Assembly: GCA_003577275.1 (NCBI GenBank)
Contig: QEVO01000003.1
Location: 124,001 to 188,000, forward strand
Length of the DNA stretch: 64,000 nt
Direction: 5' to 3'
From: Pseudomonadota bacterium
Lineage (GTDB): Bacteria; Pseudomonadota; Alphaproteobacteria; Sphingomonadales; Govanellaceae
This document shows positions 1 to 8,619 of the stretch, in pieces. Each line of letters starts with the position of its first letter. Positions within the stretch are counted from its first letter, which is position 1. A program made the translations under genes and the position numbers. Under the pieces are notes generated by a model. That model saw nothing but the letters and a program-made list of their open reading frames with translations, searched no databases and was not told the origin of the DNA.

Positions 1-343
1 CGATCCCGATCTTTATTTCCGTCTGGTGGAGCGCGCCACGGCCGCCGGCATCCACGTTCCCATCGTCCCCGGCATCATGCCGGTGACCAACTTCAAGGGG
101 ATCACTAGTTTTGCCGCCCGTTGCGGCGCCAGCGTGCCTAAATGGCTGGCCGAGTTATTCCAGGGCCTGGACGACCATCCCGCCACCCGGCAACTGGTGG
201 CGGCGGCGGTGTCGGCGGAATTATGCCGGCGCTTGTACGACGGCGGCGTCAAGGAGTTTCATTTCTATACCCTCAATCGCGCCGAGCTGACTTACGCCAT
301 CTGCCACACCTTAGGCCTGCGGCCGGAGGAGAAACAAACATGA
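1..343 (+). CDS. metF: 5,10-methylenetetrahydrofolate reductase, C-terminal part (cut by left edge)
   Basis: The reading frame is open from the left edge to the stop at 341–343, so the N-terminus lies outside the window. MetF reduces 5,10-methylene-THF to 5-methyl-THF, the methyl donor used by the methionine synthase encoded next. The visible 110 or so residues contain the family signature [13 protein letters not shown] followed by a CGASVPKW segment and a C-terminal [15 protein letters not shown], which matches the last β/α units of the MetF barrel (…FYTLNR…). The stop overlaps the start of metH in an ATGA arrangement (340–343), so translation is probably coupled. The family call is secure; nothing can be said about the missing FAD-binding N-terminal half. 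Confidence 0.93.
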   Translation, partial: DPDLYFRLVERATAAGIHVPIVPGIMPVTNFKGITSFAARCGASVPKWLAELFQGLDDHPATRQLVAAAVSAELCRRLYDGGVKEFHFYTLNRAELTYAICHTLGLRPEEKQT

Positions 344-1401
344 CCCGCGATGAACGTCTGGCGCTGCTGCCGGCGCTGTTGAAAGAGCATATCCTGGTGC
401 TCGACGGCGCCATGGGCACCATGATCCAGCGCCACAAGCTCGATGAGGCGGCCTATCGCGGCGCGCGCTTTGCCTCCTGGAAGCGGGACGTAAAGGGCAA
501 CAACGATCTTCTGACGCTGACCCAGCCCGCCATCATCCGCGGCATCCACGAGGCCTACCTGGCGGCCGGCGCCGATATTATCGAGACCAACACGTTTAAC
601 GCGACGCGGGTATCCATGGCCGATTACGGCATGGAAGCGTTGGCGGGCGAACTCAATTGCGAAGGAGCGCGGCTGGCCCGCGCCGCCTGCGATGAAGCGC
701 AAGCCAAGGATGGCCGGCCGCGCTATGTGGCGGGCGTGCTGGGGCCCACCAATCGCACCGCGTCGTTGTCGCCCGATGTCAATAATCCGGGTCTGCGCAA
801 CATCACCTTTGATGAATTGCACGATGCCTATCGCGAAGCCACGGCGGCGCTGATTGACGGCGGCGCGGATATTATCTTGATCGAGACCATCTTTGATACC
901 CTGAACGCCAAGGCCGCCATCGTCGCGGTGCTGGAAACTTTTGATGAAAAAAACGTTCGTCTGCCAATCATGATTTCCGGCACCATCACCGACGCTTCGG
1001 GCCGCACGCTGTCCGGTCAGACGGCGGACGCCTTCTGGTATTCGGTGTCGCATGCTGAACCACTGTCTATTGGCTTGAACTGCGCGCTGGGACCGAAGGA
1101 GCTGCGGCAGCACATTCAAACCTTGTCCCGGGTGGCGGACGCCCATGTTTCGGCCCATCCCAACGCCGGCCTGCCCAACGAGTTGGGCGGCTACGATCTG
1201 ACGCCCGATGACATGGCGCGCCACATCGGCGAATGGGCCCGCGCTGGTCTTGTCAACATCGTCGGCGGCTGCTGCGGCACCACGCCCGATCACATCCGCG
1301 CCATCGCCGAGGCGGTGCAGGGCGTTCCACCCCGCGTCCCGCCACCCCACAAGCCGGTGCTGCACTTATCCGGTCTTGAACCGTTGGCGAGCGTGCAATG
1401 A
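340..1401 (+). CDS. metH: Methionine synthase, homocysteine-binding subunit (split MetH, part 1)
   Basis: 353 residues, corresponding to the N-terminal homocysteine S-methyltransferase domain of cobalamin-dependent methionine synthase. It starts at the ATG of an ATGA overlap with metF, and its stop again overlaps the start of the next gene (1398–1401). The barrel opens with [11 protein letters not shown]. The zinc-binding cysteines are present in GLNCALGP and in [11 protein letters not shown] near the C-terminus, so the homocysteine site looks intact. In E. coli this domain is fused to the rest of MetH; here it is a separate protein that must act with the following 877-residue protein. Split MetH is known in several alphaproteobacteria. 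Both open frames are long and end in a clean overlap, so this is not a frameshift. Confidence 0.95.
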   Translation: MTRDERLALLPALLKEHILVLDGAMGTMIQRHKLDEAAYRGARFASWKRDVKGNNDLLTLTQPAIIRGIHEAYLAAGADIIETNTFNATRVSMADYGMEALAGELNCEGARLARAACDEAQAKDGRPRYVAGVLGPTNRTASLSPDVNNPGLRNITFDELHDAYREATAALIDGGADIILIETIFDTLNAKAAIVAVLETFDEKNVRLPIMISGTITDASGRTLSGQTADAFWYSVSHAEPLSIGLNCALGPKELRQHIQTLSRVADAHVSAHPNAGLPNELGGYDLTPDDMARHIGEWARAGLVNIVGGCCGTTPDHIRAIAEAVQGVPPRVPPPHKPVLHLSGLEPLASVQ

Positions 1402-4031
1402 CGCAAACCGCCACCTTCATCAACATCGGCGAGCGCACCAACGTCACCGGCTCGGCCAAGTTCAAGAAGCTCATTCTCACCGGTGATTATACGGCGGCGC
1501 TCGACGTGGCGCGCCAGCAGGTGGAAGCGGGCGCGCAGGTGATCGACATCAACATGGACGAGGCTATGCTCGATTCAGAGGCCGCCATGGTGACGTTTTT
1601 GAACCTGATCGCGTCTGAGCCCGACATTTGCCGGGTGCCGGTGATGATCGACTCATCCAAGTGGTCGGTGATCGAAGCGGGCCTGAAGTGCCTGCAGGGC
1701 AAGGGCATCGTCAATTCCATCAGCTTGAAGGAAGGCGAGGCGGCATTCCTTGCCCAGGCGCGTAAAGTGCGGCGCTACGGCGCGGCGGTGGTGGTGATGG
1801 CCTTCGATGAAGCGGGCCAGGCCGATACCGTGGAACGTAAAGTCGATATCTGCGCCCGCGCCTATAAGCTCCTGACCGAAAAGGTGGGCTTCCCGCCGGA
1901 AGACATCATCTTCGATCCCAACATCTTCGCCGTGGCGACGGGGATCGAGGAGCACAACGGTTATGGCCTCGCCTTCATCGAGGCGACGCGGCGCATCAAG
2001 GCAACGCTGCCTCATGCCCACGTCTCCGGCGGCGTTTCCAATATTTCGTTTTCGTTTCGCGGCAACGATCGGGTGCGGGAAGCCATGCACTCGGTGTTTC
2101 TCTACCACGCCATCGACGCCGGCATGGATATGGGCATCGTCAACGCCGGGCAGATCGCCATTTATTCGGAAATTCCCGCCGAACTGCGGGAACGGGTGGA
2201 GGACGTGATCTTGAACCGCCGGCCGGACGCCACCGATCGGCTCCTTGAAATCGCCGACAAGTACAAGGGCGGCGCGGCGGAAAAGGCGGTGGAGGATGAA
2301 GCCTGGCGCGCGCTGCCGGTGAACAAGCGCCTCGCCCACGCGCTGGTCAAAGGCATCACCACCTACATAGACGCCGATACCGAGGAAGCGCGGCTGAAAA
2401 CCACGCGGCCCTTGGATGTCATCGAGGGGCCGCTGATGGATGGCATGAACGTCGTCGGCGACTTGTTCGGCTCGGGCCAGATGTTTTTGCCGCAGGTGGT
2501 CAAGTCGGCGCGCGTCATGAAGCAGGCGGTGGCGCATCTCTTGCCTTACATCGAAGCGGAGAAATCCGCCGGCGAGGTGAAGGGCAAGATCCTGATGGCG
2601 ACGGTGAAGGGCGACGTGCACGACATCGGCAAGAATATCGTCGGCGTGGTGCTGCAATGTAACAACTATCAGGTGATCGACCTCGGCGTCATGGTCTCCA
2701 CCGATAAGATTTTGGAGACGGCGCAGGCCGAGAAGGTCGACATCATCGGGCTTTCCGGCCTGATCACGCCGTCGTTGGAGGAAATGTGCACGGTGGCCGC
2801 GGAAATGGAGCGGCAGGGTTTTACGCAGCCGCTGCTCATCGGCGGCGCCACCACCTCGAAAGTGCACACGGCGGTGAAAATCGCGCCCTGTTACAGTGGT
2901 CCCACCGTGCATGTGCTGGATGCTTCCCGCGCCGTGGGCGTGGCGGGCTCGCTCCTCAGCAACGCCATGCGCGATAAATTCGCCGCCGACGTGGCCGACG
3001 AGTACGCGCGGCTGCGCGCCAAGCGCGCCGCCAACGACCGCGAGGAGCGGCTCTTGTCCTTGTCTGAGGCGCGAACCCGTAAATTTCCGGTGGATTGGTC
3101 GGCCTATGCGCCGACGCGGCCGACGTTCCTCGGATTGAAGGTGTTTGAAGACTACGATTTGCAGGAGCTGGTCAGCCGCATCGACTGGACGCCGTTTTTC
3201 CGCACCTGGGAATTGGCCGGCAATTACCCGAAGATTCTAGACGACCCGACGGTGGGCGAGAGCGCCCGTTCCTTGTTTGCCGACGCGCAAGCCATGCTGG
3301 CGCGCATCGTTGCCGAGAAGTGGCTGAAGCCCCGGGGCGTTATCGGCTTCTGGGCCGCCAGTAGTATAGGCGATGATGTGGCGCTTTATGATGAGCGCGG
3401 CGCGGCGGCGGGCGTGGCGCATTTCCTGCGTCAGCAAGTGGATAAACGCCAAGGAGCCCATGATTTGTGTCTTGCTGATTTTGTCGCGCCAGAAGCGGCG
3501 GGTTATCGGGACTATATTGGCGGCTTTGCCGTCACCGCCGGCCACGGCGTGGACGAGCGCGCCAAGGCGTTTGAAGCAAAACACGATGACTACAGCGCGA
3601 TTCTATTAAAGGCGCTGGCCGACCGCCTGGCGGAAGCTTTCGCCGAGCGGATGCACGAACGGGTGCGCCGGGAATTCTGGGGCTATGCGGCAGATGAAAA
3701 TTTGTCGAACGAAGACTTGATCCGCGAGCAATATCAGGGCATCCGCCCGGCGCCGGGTTATCCGGCCTGCCCCGATCATTCGGAAAAGCCCGAGCTGTTT
3801 CGCTTGCTCAACGCCACGGAGAACACCGGCATCGCGTTGTCGGAAAATTTCGCCATGTGGCCGGCGGCCAGCGTGTCGGGTTATTATATCGCCCACCCGC
3901 AAGCGCATTATTTCGGCGTCGGCAAGATCGGCCGCGATCAGGTGGCGGATTACGCCGCGCGCCGCAATGTGACCGTGCAGCAGGCTGAACGATGGCTTAG
4001 CCCCAATTTGGCGTATGAACGAAACCGTTGA
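1398..4031 (+). CDS. metH: Methionine synthase, pterin/cobalamin/activation subunit (split MetH, part 2)
   Basis: 877 residues carrying the remaining modules of MetH in the usual order. Residues about 1–285 are the methyl-THF (pterin) domain ([25 protein letters not shown]). About 290–390 is the four-helix cobalamin cap. About 395–530 is the cobalamin-binding Rossmann domain with the base-off ligand motif [12 protein letters not shown]. From about 560 to the end is the SAM-dependent reactivation domain, with [15 protein letters not shown] and the [14 protein letters not shown] segment. Together with the 353-residue protein this sums to about 1230 residues, the size of one-piece MetH. It transfers the methyl group of 5-methyl-THF through cob(I)alamin to homocysteine. 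The overlaps on both sides suggest a metF–metH1–metH2–GGCT transcript. Confidence 0.96.
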   Translation: MTQTATFINIGERTNVTGSAKFKKLILTGDYTAALDVARQQVEAGAQVIDINMDEAMLDSEAAMVTFLNLIASEPDICRVPVMIDSSKWSVIEAGLKCLQGKGIVNSISLKEGEAAFLAQARKVRRYGAAVVVMAFDEAGQADTVERKVDICARAYKLLTEKVGFPPEDIIFDPNIFAVATGIEEHNGYGLAFIEATRRIKATLPHAHVSGGVSNISFSFRGNDRVREAMHSVFLYHAIDAGMDMGIVNAGQIAIYSEIPAELRERVEDVILNRRPDATDRLLEIADKYKGGAAEKAVEDEAWRALPVNKRLAHALVKGITTYIDADTEEARLKTTRPLDVIEGPLMDGMNVVGDLFGSGQMFLPQVVKSARVMKQAVAHLLPYIEAEKSAGEVKGKILMATVKGDVHDIGKNIVGVVLQCNNYQVIDLGVMVSTDKILETAQAEKVDIIGLSGLITPSLEEMCTVAAEMERQGFTQPLLIGGATTSKVHTAVKIAPCYSGPTVHVLDASRAVGVAGSLLSNAMRDKFAADVADEYARLRAKRAANDREERLLSLSEARTRKFPVDWSAYAPTRPTFLGLKVFEDYDLQELVSRIDWTPFFRTWELAGNYPKILDDPTVGESARSLFADAQAMLARIVAEKWLKPRGVIGFWAASSIGDDVALYDERGAAAGVAHFLRQQVDKRQGAHDLCLADFVAPEAAGYRDYIGGFAVTAGHGVDERAKAFEAKHDDYSAILLKALADRLAEAFAERMHERVRREFWGYAADENLSNEDLIREQYQGIRPAPGYPACPDHSEKPELFRLLNATENTGIALSENFAMWPAASVSGYYIAHPQAHYFGVGKIGRDQVADYAARRNVTVQQAERWLSPNLAYERNR

Positions 4032-4407
4032 CCTTCTCTTCGTCTATGGCACGCTGAAGGATAAGCGGGCGCATCCCTTGGCGCGCTATTTATGGCGTCA
4101 TGCTACGTATCTTGGCCGCGCCACGTTCCAGGGCCGGCTTTATCGTCCGGCGCATTATCCCGCCGTGGTGGCGTCCGCCGATCCCGCTGACAAAGTAACT
4201 GGCGCGGTGTTTTACTTGCGCAGTCGAGCCATCTTGAAAAAGCTGGATGATTACGAAGGCTGCGGCTCGCGCGATGTCGCGCCTTATCTTTTCCGCCGCC
4301 AGATTGTCACCGTCACCGACGCGCGTGGACATCTGCGCCAGGCGTGGATTTATTTGTACAATCGCCACCCTCACCCCAACCCTCTCCCATCGAGGGAGAG
4401 GAAGTAG
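4015..4407 (+). CDS. Gamma-glutamylcyclotransferase (GGCT/AIG2-like) family protein
   Basis: 130 residues. The N-terminal [10 protein letters not shown] is the family's substrate-binding YGTL signature, and [11 protein letters not shown] carries the glutamate that acts as general base in GGCT enzymes. The fold family cleaves γ-glutamyl-amine or γ-glutamyl-amino-acid bonds with cyclisation, but the substrate of this member cannot be read from sequence. The ATG lies inside the last 17 bases of metH2, so it is the last gene of the methionine operon. The final 13 or so residues ([13 protein letters not shown]) are encoded by the palindromic repeat at 4366–4462, and the gene has evidently captured the repeat as its C-terminus. 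The native domain probably ended near residue 115. Confidence 0.8.
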   Translation: MNETVDLLFVYGTLKDKRAHPLARYLWRHATYLGRATFQGRLYRPAHYPAVVASADPADKVTGAVFYLRSRAILKKLDDYEGCGSRDVAPYLFRRQIVTVTDARGHLRQAWIYLYNRHPHPNPLPSRERK

Positions 4408-4462
4408 GAAGTAGTTTTCCCTCTCCTTCGAGGAGAGGGTGAGGGTGAGGGTGAGGGTGAGG
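4366..4462. repeat. REP-like palindromic element with two hairpins and a GAGGGT tract
   Basis: Two short perfect hairpins lie in tandem: CCTCTCCC-ATCGA-GGGAGAGG at 4381–4401 and CCCTCTCC-TTCGA-GGAGAGGG at 4419–4439. An outer CACCCTCACCCC (4366–4377) can pair with the following run of GAGGGT units (4435–4462). The 5' part is translated as the tail of the GGCT-like gene. A relative with the same plan occurs at 40093–40196. The element probably also acts as the transcript end of the metF–metH operon, though there is no long T-run. Confidence 0.8.
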
Positions 4463-4552
4463 TGAAGTGCGCACCACGGTCATCTCATCCGCCTCACTAA
4501 TGTTGGGAACCGTAGGCTGGAGAAGGGCAATCTGGCCTGAGCGGAACGGTCG

Positions 4553-5650
4553 TTATTGCAGGTTTGTACTGATGCTAAATTTAGATAATGCGCTTAGATA
4601 ATCATGCAAACTAATCAGTCCTATGCAGGGCTGCGCACCACGCACCGTTAAACTACCGTCTGCCAGACGCGTTGCAATAAGGATGGCCGGTATGCACGGA
4701 ATATTCAACCCATCGCCTTTTTCGGCAATAAGAGTGAAGGTTTCCTTATGCGGTTCTCCTTGGCAGTTGACGCCGCGTAAGGTCATGTAAAACCCACTAC
4801 GATCGCTTCCAAGCCAATTGAACCATTCTGACACGCTCTTCATAAGTGGAGCGAAAGTAGAGAGAGATTGCACCAAGCCAAGACGCACTAGCCATGATAA
4901 CAACCACAATCCAAGATGTAGGAAAGGCACTTCCAGGCTGGCGCAAAAACGAAGACTCTTTAGCGAAGGATAACGTTCTGGGAATAAGGTTAAATCTGGT
5001 ACGTCACAATGGCTGAATACACGCCACCCTATGCCGGGAAGCGGCCTTAGGTAAAGACCTTGCCAGCCGAAAGCCCATTTCTCATCACCCCTCTTTATGG
5101 ATTTTATGGGCTTTCCTGCATAACTTAATATAGCCCGCATGGTAGCGAGTCCTGGATTAAGCGCATGGGCCGTAGCAATGCCATACTCTGCATCTTCAAG
5201 GGACTGAAAATGAGAGAGATAGTGGTCAAGCAGCGCCGCGGTGAAGCAGGGTACGGTGCTGGCGCCACTGATGACAGCGACACCCTCATTTAAGGCGCGC
5301 TGATGCAAGCATGAGATGCCACTAACGAATTCTCGTCCATCCGCAAGATCCAGATAATGACACCCATGATTAATGCAAGCTTCCGCCACAGTATAATCTT
5401 GGCCCTGAAACGGTCCGGACGTATGGATTACTAGATCAGGAGTCAGTGTTGTCAAAGCGTTCGAGAAATCTTTGGAAATGTCTAGGGCCGTGCTGATAAT
5501 GGGGTTGGATGCATTAAGTTGACATGCCAACGCTTCTGCTTTGGCCAGCGATCTGCCAGTCAGGATCAGCTTAATCTTTGAATTAGTGGCAAGGGCACGT
5601 GAGATGTATCGGCCGAAATGGCCATATGCACCGATAATGAGAACCCGCAT
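4553..5650 (-). CDS. Saccharopine dehydrogenase-like NAD(P)-binding oxidoreductase
   Basis: About 365 residues from the ATG at 5650; the ATG at 5656, two codons earlier, is equally possible. The N-terminus MRVLIIGAYGHFGRYISRAL is a Rossmann fold with the GxYGxFG loop of the saccharopine dehydrogenase-like family. LTGRSLAKAEAL follows, then SGPFQGQDYTVAEAC and HYLDLADGREF, which are typical of this family's stand-alone reductases. A hydrophobic segment near the middle (FLHLGLWLLSWLVRLGL) suggests membrane association. The natural substrate is unknown; such proteins are often misnamed, and there is no lysine-pathway gene nearby. The stop of the upstream DUF2269 gene and this start share bases (TGATG), so the two are translationally coupled. 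Base composition is clearly more AT-rich than the flanking genes, which hints at transfer. Confidence 0.75.
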   Translation of the reverse strand: MRVLIIGAYGHFGRYISRALATNSKIKLILTGRSLAKAEALACQLNASNPIISTALDISKDFSNALTTLTPDLVIHTSGPFQGQDYTVAEACINHGCHYLDLADGREFVSGISCLHQRALNEGVAVISGASTVPCFTAALLDHYLSHFQSLEDAEYGIATAHALNPGLATMRAILSYAGKPIKSIKRGDEKWAFGWQGLYLRPLPGIGWRVFSHCDVPDLTLFPERYPSLKSLRFCASLEVPFLHLGLWLLSWLVRLGLVQSLSTFAPLMKSVSEWFNWLGSDRSGFYMTLRGVNCQGEPHKETFTLIAEKGDGLNIPCIPAILIATRLADGSLTVRGAQPCIGLISLHDYLSALSKFSISTNLQ

Positions 5651-6120
5651 CACCATGTAGGCTTTGCTGCCATTAGGTAGAACACCATGATAAGACTTAA
5701 GAATGCTGGCCAGCCCAACCAGAACCAAAGACGAAATAATTGATCGTAACGAGCTGGCAAGGGAGAGTTGGTGCGCAAAGCAACATCTAATAATCGCTTT
5801 AACTCTAACTGGATCCACACAACAGGAAGCCAGCAAAGGCCCGCCAGAACATAAAGGCCATAACTGACTACTAGCCAAGGCTCGTTCCAATCATATCCGG
5901 CCACCACGATCAACCAAATGCCGGAGAGTGGCTGTATGAGTCCGGACGGCGCGGTAAATAGAAAGTCTGCTTTGACGGTAGTCGACGTAACGAGATGTCG
6001 GGCGTGTAGATCAGTGGTCAGTCGGCTGCGGTATTGGAAAAATGCAGTACCAAGGCCCGTTCCAAATAAAATGGTCGAGCTGACGATGTGAAGTGCCTTG
6101 GCGAATGGGTAGAATTCCAT
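5650..6120 (-). CDS. DUF2269-family integral membrane protein
   Basis: 156 residues starting at the ATG at 6120; a TTG at 6126 adds two residues and is less likely. The opening FAKALHIVSSTILFGTGLGTAFF is the N-terminal helix of DUF2269 (KxLHI…LFGTGLG). Four transmembrane helices can be drawn, at about 7–27, 45–65, 75–98 and 132–152, separated by short loops. The function of the family is not established. It is the upstream partner of the saccharopine-dehydrogenase-like gene, with overlapping stop and start. It shares that gene's lower GC content, so the two probably moved and work together. Confidence 0.78.
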   Translation of the reverse strand: MEFYPFAKALHIVSSTILFGTGLGTAFFQYRSRLTTDLHARHLVTSTTVKADFLFTAPSGLIQPLSGIWLIVVAGYDWNEPWLVVSYGLYVLAGLCWLPVVWIQLELKRLLDVALRTNSPLPARYDQLFRLWFWLGWPAFLSLIMVFYLMAAKPTW

Positions 6121-6163
6121 ACCCAATGGGTCTACCTTGGCGATTGCGGCGGGGTAAAGTTCC

Positions 6164-6808
6164 CTACTTCACCCCTGCCGCCACCTTAAACGGCGCTTCG
6201 GTTTTGGCTTTCACTTCCTCGACGCTGACGTCGGGGGCGAGTTCGGTGAGCTTCAGGCCATCCTCTGTCACGTCCATGACGCACAGGTCGGTGATGATAC
6301 GGTCCACCACGCGCACGCCGGTCAGGGGCAGCGCGCACTGCTTTTTGATTTTGGGCGCGCCGTCCTTGGAGGCGTGTTCCATGATCACCACCACGCGCTT
6401 GACGCCGGCCACCAGGTCCATGGCGCCGCCCATGCCCTTGACCATCTTGCCGGGGATCATCCAGTTGGCGAGATCGCCATGTTCGGAGACCTCCATCGCC
6501 CCCAGGATCGACAAATCGATATGGCCGCCGCGGATCATGGCGAAACTGTCGGCGGAGGAGAAATAACTGGTCTGCGGCAGTTCGGTGATGGTCTGCTTGC
6601 CGGCGTTGATGAGGTCGGGGTCTTCCTCACCTTCATAGGGAAATGGCCCCATGCCGAGCATGCCGTTTTCCGATTGCAGCGTCACCTTCATGCCGGCCGG
6701 GATGTAATTGGCGACCAAAGTCGGAATGCCGATGCCGAGGTTGACGTAAAAGCCGTCCTGCAGTTCCCGGGCCGCCCGTTCGGCGATCTGATCGCGTGTC
6801 CACGCCAT
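6164..6808 (-). CDS. scoB: 3-oxoacid (succinyl-CoA:acetoacetate) CoA-transferase, subunit B
   Basis: 214 residues, normal for the B subunit. It contains the catalytic glutamate motif [14 protein letters not shown], where the Glu of SENG forms the acyl-CoA thioester intermediate. [15 protein letters not shown] and [14 protein letters not shown] are typical of SCOT β subunits. With subunit A it moves CoA from succinyl-CoA to acetoacetate, feeding ketone bodies or polyhydroxybutyrate breakdown products into acetyl-CoA. It lies 16 bases downstream of the A subunit on the same strand, so the two are an operon. Specificity for acetoacetate against other 3-oxoacids such as 3-oxoadipate is inferred from overall resemblance; there are no aromatic-catabolism genes nearby. 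Confidence 0.92.
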   Translation of the reverse strand: MAWTRDQIAERAARELQDGFYVNLGIGIPTLVANYIPAGMKVTLQSENGMLGMGPFPYEGEEDPDLINAGKQTITELPQTSYFSSADSFAMIRGGHIDLSILGAMEVSEHGDLANWMIPGKMVKGMGGAMDLVAGVKRVVVIMEHASKDGAPKIKKQCALPLTGVRVVDRIITDLCVMDVTEDGLKLTELAPDVSVEEVKAKTEAPFKVAAGVK

Positions 6809-6824
6809 TGTCCGTTCCCCCCCT

Positions 6825-7526
6825 TCAAGCCCGCTTGCGCACGGTGCGCTGCTCGATGCGCTTTTCGTAATGTGTGCCCTTGATGATCCGGTCGACGAAA
6901 ATGCCGGGGGTGTGGATGCAGTCGGGGGCGAGCTCGCCCACCTCCACCAGTTCCTCCACCTCGGCCACGGTGACGCGGCCGGCGGTGGCCATCATCGGGT
7001 TGAAGTTGCGCGCCGTCTTGCGATAAACGAGGTTGCCTTCCTTATCGCCCTTCCACGCCTTGACGATGGCAAGGTCGGCGGTGAGGCCGGTTTCCATGAC
7101 GTAGGTTTCGCCGTTGAACTCTTTCAATTCCTTGCCCTCGGCCACCAGGGTGCCGACCCCGGTCTTGGTGTAGAAGGCGGGAATGCCGGCGCCGCCGGCG
7201 CGGATGCGCTCGGCCAGCGTGCCCTGGGGGTTGAATTCCAGCTGCAACTCGCCCGACAGGTACTGGCGCTCGAATTCCTTGTTCTCGCCCACGTAAGAGG
7301 AAATCATCTTGGCGATCTGCCGGGTGTTCAGGAGCACCCCCAGCCCGAAGCCGTCGACCCCGGCGTTGTTGGAAATGGCGGTCAGGCCCTTCACCCCCGA
7401 TTCCTTGATCGCCAGGATGAGGTTCTCCGGGATGCCGCACAGGCCGAACCCCCCGGCCATGATCGTCATGTTGTCCCGCAATAGCCCGGCGAGGGCCGAG
7501 GCCGCATCCGCATAGACCTTTTTCAT
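6825..7526 (-). CDS. scoA: 3-oxoacid (succinyl-CoA:acetoacetate) CoA-transferase, subunit A
   Basis: 233 residues starting at the ATG at 7526, with GGGAGG about nine bases upstream. The sequence shows the A-subunit CoA-binding loop [16 protein letters not shown] and the [15 protein letters not shown] segment, followed by [21 protein letters not shown], a well-conserved C-terminal block. It is the first gene of the scoAB pair. Divergent to it, 238 bases away, is the IalB-like gene, so the promoter must lie in 7527–7764. I see no convincing –35/–10 pair there. Confidence 0.93.
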   Translation of the reverse strand: MKKVYADAASALAGLLRDNMTIMAGGFGLCGIPENLILAIKESGVKGLTAISNNAGVDGFGLGVLLNTRQIAKMISSYVGENKEFERQYLSGELQLEFNPQGTLAERIRAGGAGIPAFYTKTGVGTLVAEGKELKEFNGETYVMETGLTADLAIVKAWKGDKEGNLVYRKTARNFNPMMATAGRVTVAEVEELVEVGELAPDCIHTPGIFVDRIIKGTHYEKRIEQRTVRKRA

Positions 7527-7764
7527 GGCAAAAAAGCGCCTCCCATTTCCAAAGAACCGGGCCTTACCTACTGCGCCGGCGGCAAAATCTCAACAAAAAC
7601 CGGCGAGCCCACCGTGTCGGCGGCGCTCGCTCTTGTCAAAGTCTTTCTTTCTATGCTTTTTATAGCGCCAACCTATCAACGGCTGGGATGGCGTGGCGGA
7701 TGTCATCAAAATTCCGACAAAGTTCCCATCTAGGCATGGGCAAAACCGGGGCTCTTCATAAACC

Positions 7765-8286
7765 ATGGCGCGTATCGGCATAAAATCAGCTTTTCTTTTC
7801 GTCGCTGTCTCTCTGGCGCTTGGCGTTTCGCCGGCCGCCGCCAAGGGCCGGGAATTCCTGGGCGGGTTTCGCGACTGGGACGCCTTCGTGGAGCGCCGCG
7901 ATAAGGGTGAAAAGAACTGCTATATGATCTCCGTGCCCAAGGAAACCGCCCCGAAAAGCGTCAAGCGGGGGGAAATTTACATCATCATCACCCACTGGCC
8001 GCAGGCCAAGATCAGGAACCAGGTCAATGTGGTGGTGGGCTATCCCTTCAAGAAGGACAGCGTGGCCACCGCCCGCATCGATAAGAGGAGCTTCCGTCTG
8101 TTCACCGAGGGCGATCGCGCCTGGGCCTATGACGACAAGCAGGATCAGGAAATGACCGCGGCCATGAAAAAGGGCAGCAAGATCGTCGTCGAGGGCGAAT
8201 CGGCGCGAGGCACCAAGACCTCTGACCGCTACTCTTTAAACGGCTTCTCGGCGGCCTTGAACGCCATCACCAAGGCTTGCTATTGA
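7765..8286 (+). CDS. IalB-like (invasion-associated locus B family) secreted protein
   Basis: 173 residues. A Sec signal peptide is evident (hydrophobic SAFLFVAVSLALGVSP ending at an AAA cleavage site near residue 26). The mature part has the IalB-family pattern: a FRDWDAF segment, a single CYMISVPKE block, RGEIYIIITHWP, and a C-terminal GESARGTKTSDRYSLNGFSAAL followed by a cysteine two residues from the end. The two cysteines probably form a disulfide in the periplasm. Despite the name, this family is widespread in free-living alphaproteobacteria and its molecular role is unclear. It is transcribed alone; the next gene lies 333 bases away. Confidence 0.8.
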   Translation: MARIGIKSAFLFVAVSLALGVSPAAAKGREFLGGFRDWDAFVERRDKGEKNCYMISVPKETAPKSVKRGEIYIIITHWPQAKIRNQVNVVVGYPFKKDSVATARIDKRSFRLFTEGDRAWAYDDKQDQEMTAAMKKGSKIVVEGESARGTKTSDRYSLNGFSAALNAITKACY

Positions 8287-8619
8287 CACCTGGAGAGCGC
8301 TCCGTCCGCTTCTCCCCAGCGATAAAGAATGCGGCATACCCAATAATATATAAATTTTCGGTGTCAGATGGGGCGGCGCGCCGGCGCCGCCGCAGTCCCG
8401 GCGGCATGCCGCCGCTATCCTCGAGGTGGCGGCGGGAAGCTTCAATTTACAATTCAAGGTAGAGACGACAGTCGGCGCCAGGATATCAACTCTGGCCGCG
8501 CAATTACCGTCATAAATCCCATCACACATTCCATCTCCTCTCGTCTTTCGGCAACCGGCCGATCCGTCGGCCTGATGTCATGGGCGGCTTTTCGCCGCGG
8601 CAAAGATTGGAGATATGAG
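8287..8619. other. Intergenic leader of the orphan 719-residue gene
   Basis: This stretch holds no gene I can support. It has a short AT-rich segment around 8340–8360 (ATAATATATAAATTTT) that could be a –10 region without a clear –35. It is followed by strongly self-complementary GC-rich sequence at 8370–8440 (GGCGGCGCGCC/GGCGCCGCC and GGCGGCATGCCGCC), which would fold in RNA. The open frame of the next gene extends through here, but its codons look non-coding and the only good ribosome-binding site is at 8609–8612. Confidence 0.5.

Noticed and set aside
340..1401. Frameshift in metH
   Set aside because: The two frames meet in a clean ATGA overlap at a domain boundary and all motifs are intact, so the split is genuine.
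1653..2912. A 419-codon antisense open frame over metH part 2
   Set aside because: It has a low-complexity His/Arg/Gly-rich translation, no ribosome-binding site, and lies fully opposite a conserved gene. GC-rich third positions create such frames.
4435..4462. GAGGGT tandem tract as a minisatellite or CRISPR-like repeat
   Set aside because: Only about four short units, explained as one arm of the REP-like hairpin element.
8368..8619. N-terminal 84-residue extension of the orphan 719-residue protein
   Set aside because: It would start in GC-rich self-complementary sequence without a ribosome-binding site and has random-looking composition. The ATG at 8620 has GGAG at the right distance.
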